Assembly: GCF_018310695.1 (NCBI RefSeq)
Contig: NZ_JAGXCY010000015.1
Location: 39,641 to 103,640, forward strand
DNA from: Paenibacillus sp. Marseille-Q4541
GTDB lineage: Bacteria; Bacillota; Bacilli; Paenibacillales; Paenibacillaceae
DNA: 64,000 nt
Reading direction: 5' to 3'
In this document: one piece after another, positions 52,102-61,263 of the stretch
How positions within the stretch are numbered: the first letter of the stretch is position 1
Layout of the letters: each line of letters begins with the position of its first letter
Notes under the pieces: model-generated
Told to the model about the DNA's origin: nothing
Database searches by the model: none
What the model saw: only the letters and a program-made list of their open reading frames with translations
Made by a program: the position numbers and the translations under genes

Positions 52102-53247
52102 GTGAACAATAAAAGAGCAATCATCGTGACAAGCGGTTTTCTTCTGTTTATTAGCGGCTTTGGCATCTGGAGTACGTTGCAGCCGGACCGAACTTTATCC
52201 GAATTTGAGAATCGGGTTTTAGCTACGTTTCCCACCTTTTCCTGGGATAAAGTATGGAGTGGACGCTATGCGGATCAGCTAGACGACTATCTAGTTGATC
52301 AGTTCGTGAACCGGGATAACTGGGTTGGACTAAAATCAGACATGGAACGCTTCTCTGGCAAAGCCGAGAATAATAATGTTTTTTTTGGAAACTCAGACTA
52401 TCTGTTTGAACGGTTTACATATAACGGGGAGCAACTAGAGAAGAATATACAACAGATTGCACGTTTTGCTAAACGCCATCAAAACACTATGGATTCATTC
52501 TCTCTTCTGCTCGTACCCAATTCGCAAACACTGAACGGTGAGTATTTACCGTCATATGCTGCGTCAACGGATGAACCACAGTCACCTCTGATGGATCGAA
52601 TTTTCAGTGAGCTAAGTGAAGTTATATCTCCGGTGGATATTAGAAATGTACTGAATCAAAAGAAAACTGCTGAACAAATCTATTATCGTACCGATCATCA
52701 CTGGACAACTCACGGAGCATATTATGGGTATAAGACATTTGCTGAATCAATCGGGCTCCCTCCTATTCCTGAAGAAAAGCTGAAGAAGAATGAGATAAGC
52801 GATTCATTCTATGGAACCTTTTATACTAAAGCGAATCAGCGTAGCATCACTCCTGATGCACTAGAACTGCTTGAGACACCCCTTCCTGAATATGAGGTAT
52901 GTATACAAGGGCAAGAGAAGTGCGAGCGGTCTTTCTATGACATGAATGCGCTGAATGAGAGGGATAAGTATAAGGTTTTCTTCGGAGGGAATTTCCCGCT
53001 TGTTACGATAACCGTTCCTTATGAGGATGAGCGAAAGGACCGCAGTATTGTCGTGTTTAAAGACTCTTATGCCAATGCAATGGTCCCTTTCCTTGCCCAG
53101 CATTACTCCACCGTTCATATGATCGATATGAGATTCTTCCGAATGGACGTAGATCAATATCTTGCTGAACATCAGTTTGATGATATGCTTATGCTCTATA
53201 GTGTGGCGACTGTTGCCCAAGATGATATTTTTAAATGGCTTAATTAA
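52102..53247 (+). CDS. DHHW-family protein (AlgX/AlgJ-like acetylation partner)
   Basis: A 381-residue protein with an N-terminal membrane segment (IIVTSGFLLFISGFGIWSTL) and an SGNH-hydrolase-like exported domain. The name-giving motif is present as YYRTDHHWTTHGAYYGY; the serine-type block is IVVFKDSYANAMVPFL. It probably acts outside the cell with the adjacent MBOAT to acylate a surface glycan. I start at the GTG at 52102, eight bases after AGGAGG; the GTG at 52093 is inside the ribosome site. Confidence 0.9.
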   Translation: MNNKRAIIVTSGFLLFISGFGIWSTLQPDRTLSEFENRVLATFPTFSWDKVWSGRYADQLDDYLVDQFVNRDNWVGLKSDMERFSGKAENNNVFFGNSDYLFERFTYNGEQLEKNIQQIARFAKRHQNTMDSFSLLLVPNSQTLNGEYLPSYAASTDEPQSPLMDRIFSELSEVISPVDIRNVLNQKKTAEQIYYRTDHHWTTHGAYYGYKTFAESIGLPPIPEEKLKKNEISDSFYGTFYTKANQRSITPDALELLETPLPEYEVCIQGQEKCERSFYDMNALNERDKYKVFFGGNFPLVTITVPYEDERKDRSIVVFKDSYANAMVPFLAQHYSTVHMIDMRFFRMDVDQYLAEHQFDDMLMLYSVATVAQDDIFKWLN

Positions 53248-53390
53248 TCCGTATCTGCGTATAGGTACAGGTGATATGAAACTTTTTCCTATGCGCTGTT
53301 TTTTATGTAATTATGTTAATCCTATATAGTTAGTTAACGTATTTAATATTATGTAAACTAAATTAGTCCTATCATTTTCAGTATCCTATG

Positions 53391-53423
53391 AAAAAGGGCT
53401 GCCTATTAGGCAGCCCTTTTCTT
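53391..53423. terminator. Bidirectional intrinsic terminator between the DHHW gene and opuCC
   Basis: AAAAAGGGCTGCCTA / TAGGCAGCCCTTTT, with T tracts on both strands, between two convergent genes. Confidence 0.88.
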
Positions 53424-53447
53424 CACATTTATCATAATAAAAGAATA

Positions 53448-54356
53448 TTAACCATCTATGAGTCCCTTTTCCACGAGGTAATTCCGTGCTACATCCTCTT
53501 CTAGGAGAGCATCAACATCAACTTGTGCGTTTAATTTCTGCATATCTTCTTCCTTCAAAACCCCACTGAGCTGATTTAGTACCTCTTCAAGCTCAGGATA
53601 CTGTTCTAGTGTATCTTGGCGAATAAGGGTGGAAGCATCATATGGAGGGAAAAATTCTTTGTCATCTTGCAAAATAACAAGATCATGAACTTGAATCTGT
53701 GCATCTGTCGCATAAGCATTCGTTACATCCGTTTCTCCTGCTTCAATAGAGCGGTACATGATTCCATGATCCATCCCTTTTTTCTCCTTAAAGTCCATTC
53801 CATATAGGTTTTGGATACCTGGGTAACCATCATCTCGATCTAGAAATTCAAACTCAACACCTAGTACCATATCTTTTGATACTTTTGCCAGATCACTAAA
53901 GGTTTTGAGATTATGTTTATCTGCTGTCTCCTTCGTTACGGCAAGAGTGTACGTGTTGTTGATTCCGTATGGCTCAAGGAATTTCAGCTGATCTCCTTCA
54001 ACCAGCTCGCGACTCTTAGCCAGAGTGTCTTCTGATGATCCTGTTTCCTGTTGATAGTAGTTCGCTACAATTGTTCCGGTATACTCCGGGTAGAGCTGAA
54101 TTTCGTTATTTTTAAGAGCAGACCATACAACGTTAGAGCCCCCTAGATTTATCTGACGATTCACTTTGATATCTGTTTTATCCTCTATCAGCAGCGCGAG
54201 CATATGAGCAAGAACTACATTTTCTGTGAAGTTCTTAGAACCCACCGTTATCGTGTCTCCGTCTTTAGCTTGATTATTCGAACTCATGCAAGCCCCAAGA
54301 AGTAATGTTGTAGCTAGTACCATGGCTAATCCTGCACCTAATTTTAATTTCTTCAA
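53448..54356 (-). CDS. opuCC: Osmoprotectant ABC transporter, substrate-binding lipoprotein OpuCC
   Basis: A 302-residue lipoprotein (signal VLATTLLLGACMSS) of the glycine betaine/carnitine/choline-binding OpuAC/ProX type. Landmarks: TITVGSKNFTENVVLAHMLALLIED, YPEYTGTIV, the quaternary-amine cage region, and YDASTLIRQDTLEQYPELEEVLNQL. The start is a TTG after AGGAGGACTTGACTA. It is the third gene of the opuCA-CB-CC set. Confidence 0.92.
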   Translation of the reverse strand: MKKLKLGAGLAMVLATTLLLGACMSSNNQAKDGDTITVGSKNFTENVVLAHMLALLIEDKTDIKVNRQINLGGSNVVWSALKNNEIQLYPEYTGTIVANYYQQETGSSEDTLAKSRELVEGDQLKFLEPYGINNTYTLAVTKETADKHNLKTFSDLAKVSKDMVLGVEFEFLDRDDGYPGIQNLYGMDFKEKKGMDHGIMYRSIEAGETDVTNAYATDAQIQVHDLVILQDDKEFFPPYDASTLIRQDTLEQYPELEEVLNQLSGVLKEEDMQKLNAQVDVDALLEEDVARNYLVEKGLIDG

Positions 54357-54427
54357 TAGTCAAGTCCTCCTATTAGTTAACTAGTTTCTTTCCGACCTAA
54401 GTAGACTGCATCAGACGAATCGTTTCG

Positions 54428-55084
54428 TTATACTTTCAATCCTTTGGGTGTAGTTGCTTTCTCAAGCAGACCAAGCAAGTAGTCAATAAGTAGTGCGAGA
54501 AGTGCTGCTGGGATGGCTCCGAGCAAGGTCAGTGCATCGAGGTTCCGCTGAATTCCGAGGAAAATAAACTCTCCTAAACCGCCAGCACCTACAAAAGCGG
54601 CAAGTGTTGCTGTACCTACATTAATGACCGCCGCCGTGCGAATGCCCGCCATCATCACACTAAGTGCTAAGGGAAGTTGAACACGGAACAGAATTTGACG
54701 ATCGGTCATCCCCATACCTCTCGCAGCTTCAATAATTGCAGGATCAACGTCCGTAATCCCGGTGTACGTATTTCGAATAATAGGCAATAAAGAATATAAA
54801 AATAAGGCAACAATGGCTGTATTCATTCCAATTCCGAAAAAAGGAATCATAAAGCCCAGCATTGCGAGACTCGGAATCGTTTGTAATATTCCAGCTGTTC
54901 CAAGCGTGATCCCTTTTAGAACTTTAAATCGAGATATGATAATCCCAAGTGTAATCCCTACCGCTACAGCAATAAGCATAGAGATGACTACCAACTCAAT
55001 ATGAACAAAGAGCGAGTTCACAAAATCATCTTTTCTCATATTGAATTGGTAAATGAACTGCTGGAAAATAGATTGATCTCTCAT
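54428..55084 (-). CDS. opuCB: Osmoprotectant ABC transporter permease OpuCB
   Basis: A 218-residue permease with five or six membrane helices and the coupling EAARGMGMTDRQILFRVQLPLALSVMMAGIRTAAV (EAA loop). Its start overlaps the opuCA stop by four bases (ATGA). A second permease (OpuCD), present in the Bacillus opuC operon after opuCC, is not seen downstream, where a terminator follows opuCC directly. The transporter may therefore use a homodimer of this permease. Confidence 0.92.
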   Translation of the reverse strand: MRDQSIFQQFIYQFNMRKDDFVNSLFVHIELVVISMLIAVAVGITLGIIISRFKVLKGITLGTAGILQTIPSLAMLGFMIPFFGIGMNTAIVALFLYSLLPIIRNTYTGITDVDPAIIEAARGMGMTDRQILFRVQLPLALSVMMAGIRTAAVINVGTATLAAFVGAGGLGEFIFLGIQRNLDALTLLGAIPAALLALLIDYLLGLLEKATTPKGLKV

Positions 55085-56211
55085 GACAACTCCTCCTTCT
55101 CGTTACTCCACTGAGAAGCAAAAGCGGTCAGTAGACTGCTTCGAGTAACAACTCCTGTGATAACCCCGTTTTGCGTTACAACAGGAATGATTCCATAGGG
55201 CGCTTCATTGATTAAAGCCAGTGCATCTCTCGCCGTAGCCGAATCTTCAAGCACAAACGATACGGGGTGCATAATTTCTCCGATATTTGATGCTGTTGTC
55301 TGGCTAGACAAATCATAAGCGGATACAATTCCGAGTAATTTACCTTCCCTATCACTTACCAACAAAGTGTCGGTCTTGCGTTGTCTCATGAAAGTCATGG
55401 CTTTTGCTGGACTTCGTTCTGCTATGGAAGTGGAAGGATTCTCACGCATAACATCGGTAATTGGGATATATTCTGGATTTTGATAAATACGGTTTTTACC
55501 AATAAATCCTTCTACAAATTCATTTGCCGGGTTACTTAGAATCTGATCCGGGGTATCAATTTGTACCAGTTCACCGTCTTTTAGAATGGCTATCTTATCA
55601 CCGAGTTTAAGTGCTTCTTCCATGTCATGAGTAACGAATACGATCGTCTTTTTAAGATTCTGCTGTAGTCGAAGTAATTCATCTTGTAGTTGTTCACGTG
55701 TGATGGGGTCGAGCGCACCAAAAGGTTCGTCCATTAAAATAATCTCTGGATCGGCTGCAAGTGCCCTAGCTACACCTACACGTTGCTGCTGTCCGCCTGA
55801 CAATTGTTTTGGATAGCGTTTTGCAAATGCCTCTGGAGCAAGACCAACGAGACGAAGCATTTCAGTCACGCGCGATCTCTTCTTTTCAGGATCCCATTTC
55901 TTTAGTTCAGGGATGAGACCTACATTATCTTCAATTGTATAATGCGGGAACAAACCTGCTTGTTGTATGACATACCCCATATTTTTCCGTAATGTGACTG
56001 GATTCTCTTTCGAAATATCCTTCCCACCTACATAGATCTTTCCACCGGTATGAGGAACCAGACGGTTGATCATTTTCATAGTAGTGGTTTTCCCGCATCC
56101 ACTTGGGCCAATGAGGACAAGGATCTCTCCTTCACCAATTTCAAAACTGATGTTTTTCACTGCTTCATAGCCGTTCGGATACTTCTTGCTGACATTCTCA
56201 AATTTAAGCAT
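55081..56211 (-). CDS. opuCA: Osmoprotectant ABC transporter ATPase OpuCA with CBS domains
   Basis: A 376-residue ATPase: Walker A IGPSGCGKTTTMKMI, signature KQLSGGQQQRVGVARAL, Walker B IILMDEPFGALDP. Two CBS domains follow from about residue 255 (TDVMRENPSTSIAERSPAKAMTFM; GEIMHPVSFVLEDSATARDALALI). In some relatives the CBS domains bind c-di-AMP and shut the transporter down. TAGGAGAAACAC precedes the ATG. The busR-like gene lies 232 bases upstream on the same strand, separated by its own terminator. Confidence 0.94.
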   Translation of the reverse strand: MLKFENVSKKYPNGYEAVKNISFEIGEGEILVLIGPSGCGKTTTMKMINRLVPHTGGKIYVGGKDISKENPVTLRKNMGYVIQQAGLFPHYTIEDNVGLIPELKKWDPEKKRSRVTEMLRLVGLAPEAFAKRYPKQLSGGQQQRVGVARALAADPEIILMDEPFGALDPITREQLQDELLRLQQNLKKTIVFVTHDMEEALKLGDKIAILKDGELVQIDTPDQILSNPANEFVEGFIGKNRIYQNPEYIPITDVMRENPSTSIAERSPAKAMTFMRQRKTDTLLVSDREGKLLGIVSAYDLSSQTTASNIGEIMHPVSFVLEDSATARDALALINEAPYGIIPVVTQNGVITGVVTRSSLLTAFASQWSNEKEELS

Positions 56212-56396
56212 GTGTTTCTCCTACCCCCTGCCACTGTGCATGATGAAATTTAGTTGTGAGTAAATATAGAAAAGAAAGTACATTCGTCACTTCATTACGA
56301 TAACATAGTTATTCAGCACTAACAACCTATATAACTAAATAAAGTTGTATGTATTATTTTTCCTGATTTGTTTTTACTCCGAATTGTATACAAAAA

Positions 56397-56426
56397 AAGC
56401 TGATCAGATAATGATCTGATCAGCTT
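56397..56426 (-). terminator. Intrinsic terminator of the busR-like gene
   Basis: Perfect 13-bp arms AAGCTGATCAGAT / ATCTGATCAGCTT with a four-base loop; the A tract at 56392-56398 is a T tract on the minus strand. Eighteen bases after the busR stop. Confidence 0.9.
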
Positions 56427-56443
56427 GCGTTTTCCGAACGATT

Positions 56444-57067
56444 TTACACTTTTTGATTAATAAAACGATCCGTTCTTTCGTACATTTTTTCATCACCCAC
56501 TGCGATTAACACGTCATTCTCACGCAGCACAACATGAGGACCTGGAGAGATAGATACGTCTGTCCCCCTGCGAAGGGCGATGATCGTTGCGCCTGTATTT
56601 TGCCAAAATAAAAGGTTCCCAATCGTATTCCCTACAATATGTGAATCTTCTTTTATCTTAATTTCCACCGGACGATAAGGCTTTAAATTCTGCAGCCGAT
56701 CGGAGGCTTCGATAATCTCATGAAGAAGCGTTTCAAATCGCGTGTCAATCTTCTTTTTCTCTTCTAAAAGGGTTTGCAGATCCTGTTGAAGCGTATAAGC
56801 AGATTTTAGGTAATTATACTTTGTAATATACTCATGTGCTTTCTCTTCGGATAGAACAATAATCTCTTTCCCTTGGGATACAGACACAATATTTTCTTCC
56901 TTTAATAAGCCAATTGCCTTTCGTATCGTTTCCGGAGAAACATGATATTGACCTGCGAGCAAAGAACGTCCTGATAGCTTACTTTGCGCTTTAAATTCCC
57001 CACTCACGATCCTCTGGGCTATATCTAAAGCAATAGATTTATAACCGGCCTTTTCCTTTTCCTGCAT
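56444..57067 (-). CDS. busR: BusR-type GntR/RCK_C regulator of osmolyte transport
   Basis: A 207-residue regulator: a GntR winged helix (SIALDIAQRIVSGEFKAQSKLSGRSLLAGQYHVSPETIRKAIGLL), a coiled-coil linker (TLQQDLQTLLEEKKKIDTRFETLLHEII) and a C-terminal RCK_C domain (VGNTIGNLLFWQNTGATIIALRRGTDVSISPGPHVVLRENDVLIAVG). This order is that of BusR, the c-di-AMP-dependent repressor of betaine uptake in lactic streptococci. Position directly upstream of opuCABC supports the same role. I did not resolve a paired operator upstream of opuCA. Confidence 0.85.
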   Translation of the reverse strand: MQEKEKAGYKSIALDIAQRIVSGEFKAQSKLSGRSLLAGQYHVSPETIRKAIGLLKEENIVSVSQGKEIIVLSEEKAHEYITKYNYLKSAYTLQQDLQTLLEEKKKIDTRFETLLHEIIEASDRLQNLKPYRPVEIKIKEDSHIVGNTIGNLLFWQNTGATIIALRRGTDVSISPGPHVVLRENDVLIAVGDEKMYERTDRFINQKV

Positions 57068-57253
57068 TGTTACAGTCGTCCCCTTAAAGTTAGTGAAAAA
57101 TACAATACAATCAATTTCTATATTCTAAATGATTCAAGTATGGATATCAATCAAACAAAAAGCCTAGAAATCTTCTATCGATCAATTATTACATAATAAA
57201 TATTATGTTAACTATATTCATGTTTAACAACAGAAGTCCGCTACTTACATTTT

Positions 57254-58168
57254 TTACGATATATCAATCTCAAGCATAGCCATCGCTTGTTCCTTCTCCC
57301 GATTGGTTACGTGAGTGTATACGGTTGTCGTTTCAATCGATGAATGCCCTAAGAGCTCTTGTACCGTCCGCAGGTCGGCTCCTTTACGCAGCATCATCGT
57401 TGCAAAGGAATGCCGCAGTTTGTGACTCGAGTATGCCTTTTTGCGGGAAACAGCTTCATTATCCTGAAAACGATCAAACGTCTCTGCCGCGATGAGCTGG
57501 ATTGTACGAATGGATAATCGTCTTCCTTGCTGAGAGATGAAGAAAGCTTCCTCTTTGGATTTACGCGGTTCAATTCTTTCCAAAAGCACTTCATCAAGCA
57601 CTTCCTTTACTGCAATGGGTACAGGTAATGTACGCCACTTTCTCCCCTTACCGAATACATCGATCGTACTTCGCTGCGCATTATAGTCTCCTAAATTCAG
57701 AGAATGTACTTCTCCCACCCGAAGTCCCATATACCCCATGAGCAGGAAAATGGCCAAGTTACGTTGACGGTACTTTCCTTCTACTGATTTCATGAATTTT
57801 GGAAGATCTGCTTCGTCTAGAAATACAGGAGCTTTGTTTTTCTCTGTTCTCGATTTCTTAATGCCTGCTGCAGGATTCACTTCAAGCAGTTCAAGCTCGA
57901 TCAGCGCTTTAAAAAAACAATGAACGGAAGCGTGTTTACGATTCCGGGTTGCATCACTAATCCCCCGATCCCGAGCTCGCGATAGAAAAGAAAGGATATG
58001 TAGCTTCTTCACTTTATCGAGCGACTTCCCACTTAGGGAAGATAAAAATTCAAACACATCACTTTTATATGATTTAATGGTGTACCCTGTGTATCCAGCA
58101 TCTTTCAACCAGATATCAAAAGCTTCCAATTCTTCAGCATAGGTTTCTAGAATTTCATCATTCAACAT
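57254..58168 (-). CDS. Tyrosine recombinase, XerC/XerD-like
   Basis: A site-specific recombinase of about 304 residues. The N-terminal SAM-like core-binding domain ([26 protein letters not shown]) is followed by a catalytic domain with the full set: Arg in [11 protein letters not shown], Lys in [12 protein letters not shown], His-x-x-Arg in [11 protein letters not shown], His in LGHSSIETT, and Tyr in VYTHV. No extra helix of the IntI type was recognised. The start is unclear (GTG 58174, ATG 58168 or TTG 58165, all crowding GGTGAGG). A 28-bp dif-like palindrome lies about 115 bases upstream. Confidence 0.88.
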   Translation of the reverse strand: MLNDEILETYAEELEAFDIWLKDAGYTGYTIKSYKSDVFEFLSSLSGKSLDKVKKLHILSFLSRARDRGISDATRNRKHASVHCFFKALIELELLEVNPAAGIKKSRTEKNKAPVFLDEADLPKFMKSVEGKYRQRNLAIFLLMGYMGLRVGEVHSLNLGDYNAQRSTIDVFGKGRKWRTLPVPIAVKEVLDEVLLERIEPRKSKEEAFFISQQGRRLSIRTIQLIAAETFDRFQDNEAVSRKKAYSSHKLRHSFATMMLRKGADLRTVQELLGHSSIETTTVYTHVTNREKEQAMAMLEIDIS

Positions 58169-58235
58169 CCTCACCCACGATTCTTCAAGATTAGATAGAT
58201 TAAGCGAAAATTAGTGTCGATCTCCGTCAACGAAC

Positions 58236-58251
58236 TCGAGTAAGTACTCGA
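58236..58251. promoter_or_regulatory. Short inverted repeat upstream of the recombinase
   Basis: TCGAGTA-AG-TACTCGA between the recombinase start and the 28-bp palindrome; a possible promoter-proximal operator or accessory site. Confidence 0.35.
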
Positions 58252-58281
58252 CTCTCGAAAACAAATCGGATTTAAATAGAT

Positions 58282-58309
58282 ACTGCGTATAATTTATATT
58301 ATACGCAGT
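58282..58309. other. 28-bp dif-like palindrome, candidate recombination site
   Basis: Arms ACTGCGTATAA and TTATACGCAGT, exact inverse complements, flank the six-base centre TTTATA. The 11-6-11 layout, the AT-rich centre and the TTATA edge resemble Xer/dif sites, though the arms differ from the common Firmicute dif. It lies about 115 bases above the recombinase start. The TTTTT on its right could also make it a plus-strand terminator, but no plus-strand gene lies upstream. Confidence 0.5.
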
Positions 58310-58531
58310 TTTTAAGAGATAAGAAAGATGTATTTTTACACGAAATGTCGTTGTTAAGCGCAGTTTTATAAAGTCGCTGAATTATAGAGAAAATGAACAC
58401 GTTTCTTGTAGGTTTTCGACTCATTTCATTCTAAAAACAGACTAATCAACGAACATAATTAGACATAACAAAATAAATGACGAAAGGTACCACCCATGCC
58501 CTTTGTTGATTCTTCTTTTTAAATATAAAAA

Positions 58532-58569
58532 AAGAGAGGTCCGAAACCTAAGTTTCGATCCCCTCTCTT
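58532..58569 (-). terminator. Intrinsic terminator of the SDR gene
   Basis: AAGAGAGG / CCTCTCTT with inner CGAAAC / GTTTCG arms; T tract on the minus strand. Confidence 0.85.
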
Positions 58570-58609
58570 CCTATTTTATCTCTAAGTTTACAGTCGTATC
58601 GAAATACGC

Positions 58610-59377
58610 TTATTGCCCCATCATACCACCATCAACGGTATAGAGTGATCCAGTTACAAAAGAGGCTTCGTCAGAAAGCAAGAAGTTCATAACCGCTGCT
58701 ACCTCTTCTGGTTTACCGTATCGTCCGAGCGGAGTCGCTGCTTCATTCGCTGCTTTGTATTCTTCTGCTTGACCCGAATTCGCTTCAATTTGTTCCATCA
58801 TACGTGTTGCAATTGTTCCTGGCAGAACGGCATTCACACGAATTCCGAAGGAAGCCAGTTCATTGGCAGCTACTCTAGTAAGACCGATAACCGCATGCTT
58901 GGACATAATGTATGGAGCCATTCCTGGTCCACCCATGAGTCCTGCAAGCGAAGACGTATTCAGAATTGCTCCAGAGTTCTGTTTCTTCATCACAGGGATC
59001 ACATAGTGCAATCCAAGGAAGACGCCACGAACGTTAACGTTATACACCATATCAAGTGCTTTTACACTTTGCTCTTCGATGGGTGCCATCGGACCTTCAA
59101 TCCCTGCATTGTTAGCAAAATAATCGATTGTACCGAATTTCTCGATTGCTTTATTGACATAGTTTTGTACATCTTCTTCTTTCGAGACATCAGCTGCTAC
59201 GGCAAGCGAATTGGTTTCATTAAGTCCCAGATCTTGAATCACTGATTGAATTTGTTCTTCTTTTAGATCGACTAACACAAGATTCACTTTACGCTCTGCG
59301 AAACGACGTGCAAGTTCTTTACCGATTCCTCCAGCTGCACCTGTGATGATCGCTGTTTTCGTTTGAGATTGAGTCAT
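58610..59377 (-). CDS. Short-chain dehydrogenase/reductase
   Basis: A 255-residue classical SDR: cofactor motif AIITGAAGGIGKELARRF, NNAGIEG, catalytic Ser in ILNTSSLAGLMGG, YxxxK in YIMSKHAVIGL, and the C-terminal SFVTGSLYTVDGGMMGQ typical of FabG-like members. The exact substrate is unknown. AAGGGAGCG precedes the ATG. A TetR regulator is divergently transcribed 276 bases away, presumably its repressor. Confidence 0.93.
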   Translation of the reverse strand: MTQSQTKTAIITGAAGGIGKELARRFAERKVNLVLVDLKEEQIQSVIQDLGLNETNSLAVAADVSKEEDVQNYVNKAIEKFGTIDYFANNAGIEGPMAPIEEQSVKALDMVYNVNVRGVFLGLHYVIPVMKKQNSGAILNTSSLAGLMGGPGMAPYIMSKHAVIGLTRVAANELASFGIRVNAVLPGTIATRMMEQIEANSGQAEEYKAANEAATPLGRYGKPEEVAAVMNFLLSDEASFVTGSLYTVDGGMMGQ

Positions 59378-59653
59378 TATATATCGCTCCCTTTTTCAAT
59401 TATTATAACTAAAATATAGTAACTAACTTATATTTCTACTTCATCATACACCCACTTCTTGTCTAGAACAATAATCACTATTCATTGAAATGTCATCTAT
59501 TGAACAGACATTATAAGAATGTTGAATTTGTAACTGATCTTGGACATTAACAACAATAATGTTAACTCATATAGGACCCCTTTTTTGGAACAATAAGATT
59601 CGGATGTTATAATGACAAGAACATCATTGAGGAGAGGCAGGAGCATTCATATC

Positions 59654-60244
59654 ATGCTAGATCAGAATGACAGAAGAACAAAAAGAACAAGGCAAGCCTT
59701 ACAGACAGCATTCATAGAACTCGTTCTTGAGAAAGGTTACGAAGCAGTTACCATTATGGATATCGCGACAAGGGCAGATTACAATCGGGGAACTTTTTAT
59801 AATCATTATGTAGGAAAAGAGGAGCTACTTAAGGAAATTGAGGAACAATTTTTACTTGGCGTTTCACAAGCTTTATTAGAACCTTATCAAGGAATGGAAC
59901 GGGTACAAGCGAATCAAATCTATCCATCCACTTTACGATTATTCGAACATATCGAGCAAAATAAAAATAAATTCCTTGCCCTTCTTTCAGTGAATAACCA
60001 GCTTGGTAACGCTATCTATAATCTGCTTAGAAATTCGATGCGAAAAGAAATGCACATTGAGATGGACGTCGCCGGAATTTCTATGGATTATGAAATTATG
60101 CTAAGCTACCGCATGTCAGCCTGTGTAGGTGTGATTATGTACTGGGCAGAGACTGGTTTTAAATATTCAGCAAGCTATATGGCAGAACAAATGTTAATCC
60201 AAGTAAACAGTAGTTTAAATGTTATTGAATTTATAAATAAGTGA
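59654..60244 (+). CDS. TetR-family transcriptional regulator
   Basis: A 196-residue repressor. The HTH is RRTKRTRQALQTAFIELVLEKGYEAVTIMDIATRADYNRGTFYNHYVGKEELL; the C-terminal ligand domain matches the YxaF/DhaS-like 'TetR_C' type. I choose the ATG at 59654 after GGCAGGAG; an upstream ATG at 59612 is possible. Divergent from the SDR gene, which it likely controls. Confidence 0.9.
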   Translation: MLDQNDRRTKRTRQALQTAFIELVLEKGYEAVTIMDIATRADYNRGTFYNHYVGKEELLKEIEEQFLLGVSQALLEPYQGMERVQANQIYPSTLRLFEHIEQNKNKFLALLSVNNQLGNAIYNLLRNSMRKEMHIEMDVAGISMDYEIMLSYRMSACVGVIMYWAETGFKYSASYMAEQMLIQVNSSLNVIEFINK

Positions 60245-60361
60245 ATTCCACGGGTTTTGTATACACGTATAGAGTCTTATACACGGAAGAAAATAACCAC
60301 AGAATCGATATTCTCTTCCGTAAGCCCCTTTAAGGTAAAGATTGGTCATCTGTTATCAACT

Positions 60362-61246
60362 TTACTCCAGAATTGCTCCTAGCGTGTCCTCGATGGTCGG
60401 ATAATGAAAATCAAAGCCTTCTTGCAGTAACCTTTCGGGTTCAACCCACCTACTTTTTAATATCAGTTCCGTTTCTGTTCGAATCAACATGGCGCCCATC
60501 TCCAGCATCCACTTCGGAGCAGGAATCCCTGCCGGAACGTGCATGTTTCTACGCATTTCTTTCATTAGCTTTTCATTGGATACAGGATACGGTGCGGAAG
60601 CATTAAACACGCCGCTCAGGTCCTCTCGCTGCTGTATAAACAGTACAATCCGGAATAAGTCTTCCACATGAATAAAGCTGAATTTCTGCGTTCCCAGTCC
60701 TTGCTTGCCTCCGAGCCCGAAGCGAGTTAAATAGAGATAAGGGGTCATCACACCACCCTCTTTTCCAAGTACGATTGCAATTCGTAGTGCAACTTGGCGA
60801 GTCCTTTCTGGGGAAAAGGAGAAAAAAACTTCTTCCCATGCTTTTGCTACATCCACAGAAAATCCTGTTCCGATCTCTCCTGTTACTTCGGTCATTGGCC
60901 GATCTTCTGCATGTCTGTAGATCGTCGCAGTACTTGAATTAATCCATAGCTTAGGCGGTTCAGTACAAGCCTGCAGAGCCTCTCCCAAGATGGTCGTTGT
61001 CCGTTTGCGGGACTCCATAATTTCTCGCCTATTGCTCTCGTTATAACGACAATTAACTGACTTACCTGCAAGATTAATGAGCAGCTCTGCTCCCTCTAGT
61101 GCTTCTCTAATCCCTTTATGATCTTCCCAGGAGATATGACCTGCTCGCCTGGATATAATATATACTGTATCTCCCCGTTTCTTAAACTCCTTCTCAAAGA
61201 ACTGTCCAATAAAACCAGTCCCCCCTGCAAGCACAACCTTTCCCAT
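60362..61246 (-). CDS. TIGR01777-type NAD-dependent epimerase (SDR39U1/YfhF-like)
   Basis: A 294-residue extended SDR with VVLAGGTGFIGQFFEKEFKKRG, LINLAGKSVNCRYNESNRREIM, SSTATIYRHAEDRPMTE, and a C-terminal DUF1731 domain (PAPKWMLEMGAMLIRTETELILKSRWVEPERLLQEGFDF). It probably modifies a nucleotide-sugar-like or lipid-linked compound; function unassigned. The ATG at 61246 is 17 bases after the DUF1835 gene stop, with AGGTGG in the overlap, so the two are one operon. Confidence 0.9.
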   Translation of the reverse strand: MGKVVLAGGTGFIGQFFEKEFKKRGDTVYIISRRAGHISWEDHKGIREALEGAELLINLAGKSVNCRYNESNRREIMESRKRTTTILGEALQACTEPPKLWINSSTATIYRHAEDRPMTEVTGEIGTGFSVDVAKAWEEVFFSFSPERTRQVALRIAIVLGKEGGVMTPYLYLTRFGLGGKQGLGTQKFSFIHVEDLFRIVLFIQQREDLSGVFNASAPYPVSNEKLMKEMRRNMHVPAGIPAPKWMLEMGAMLIRTETELILKSRWVEPERLLQEGFDFHYPTIEDTLGAILE

Positions 61247-61263
61247 GAAGCCCACCTGTCTTT

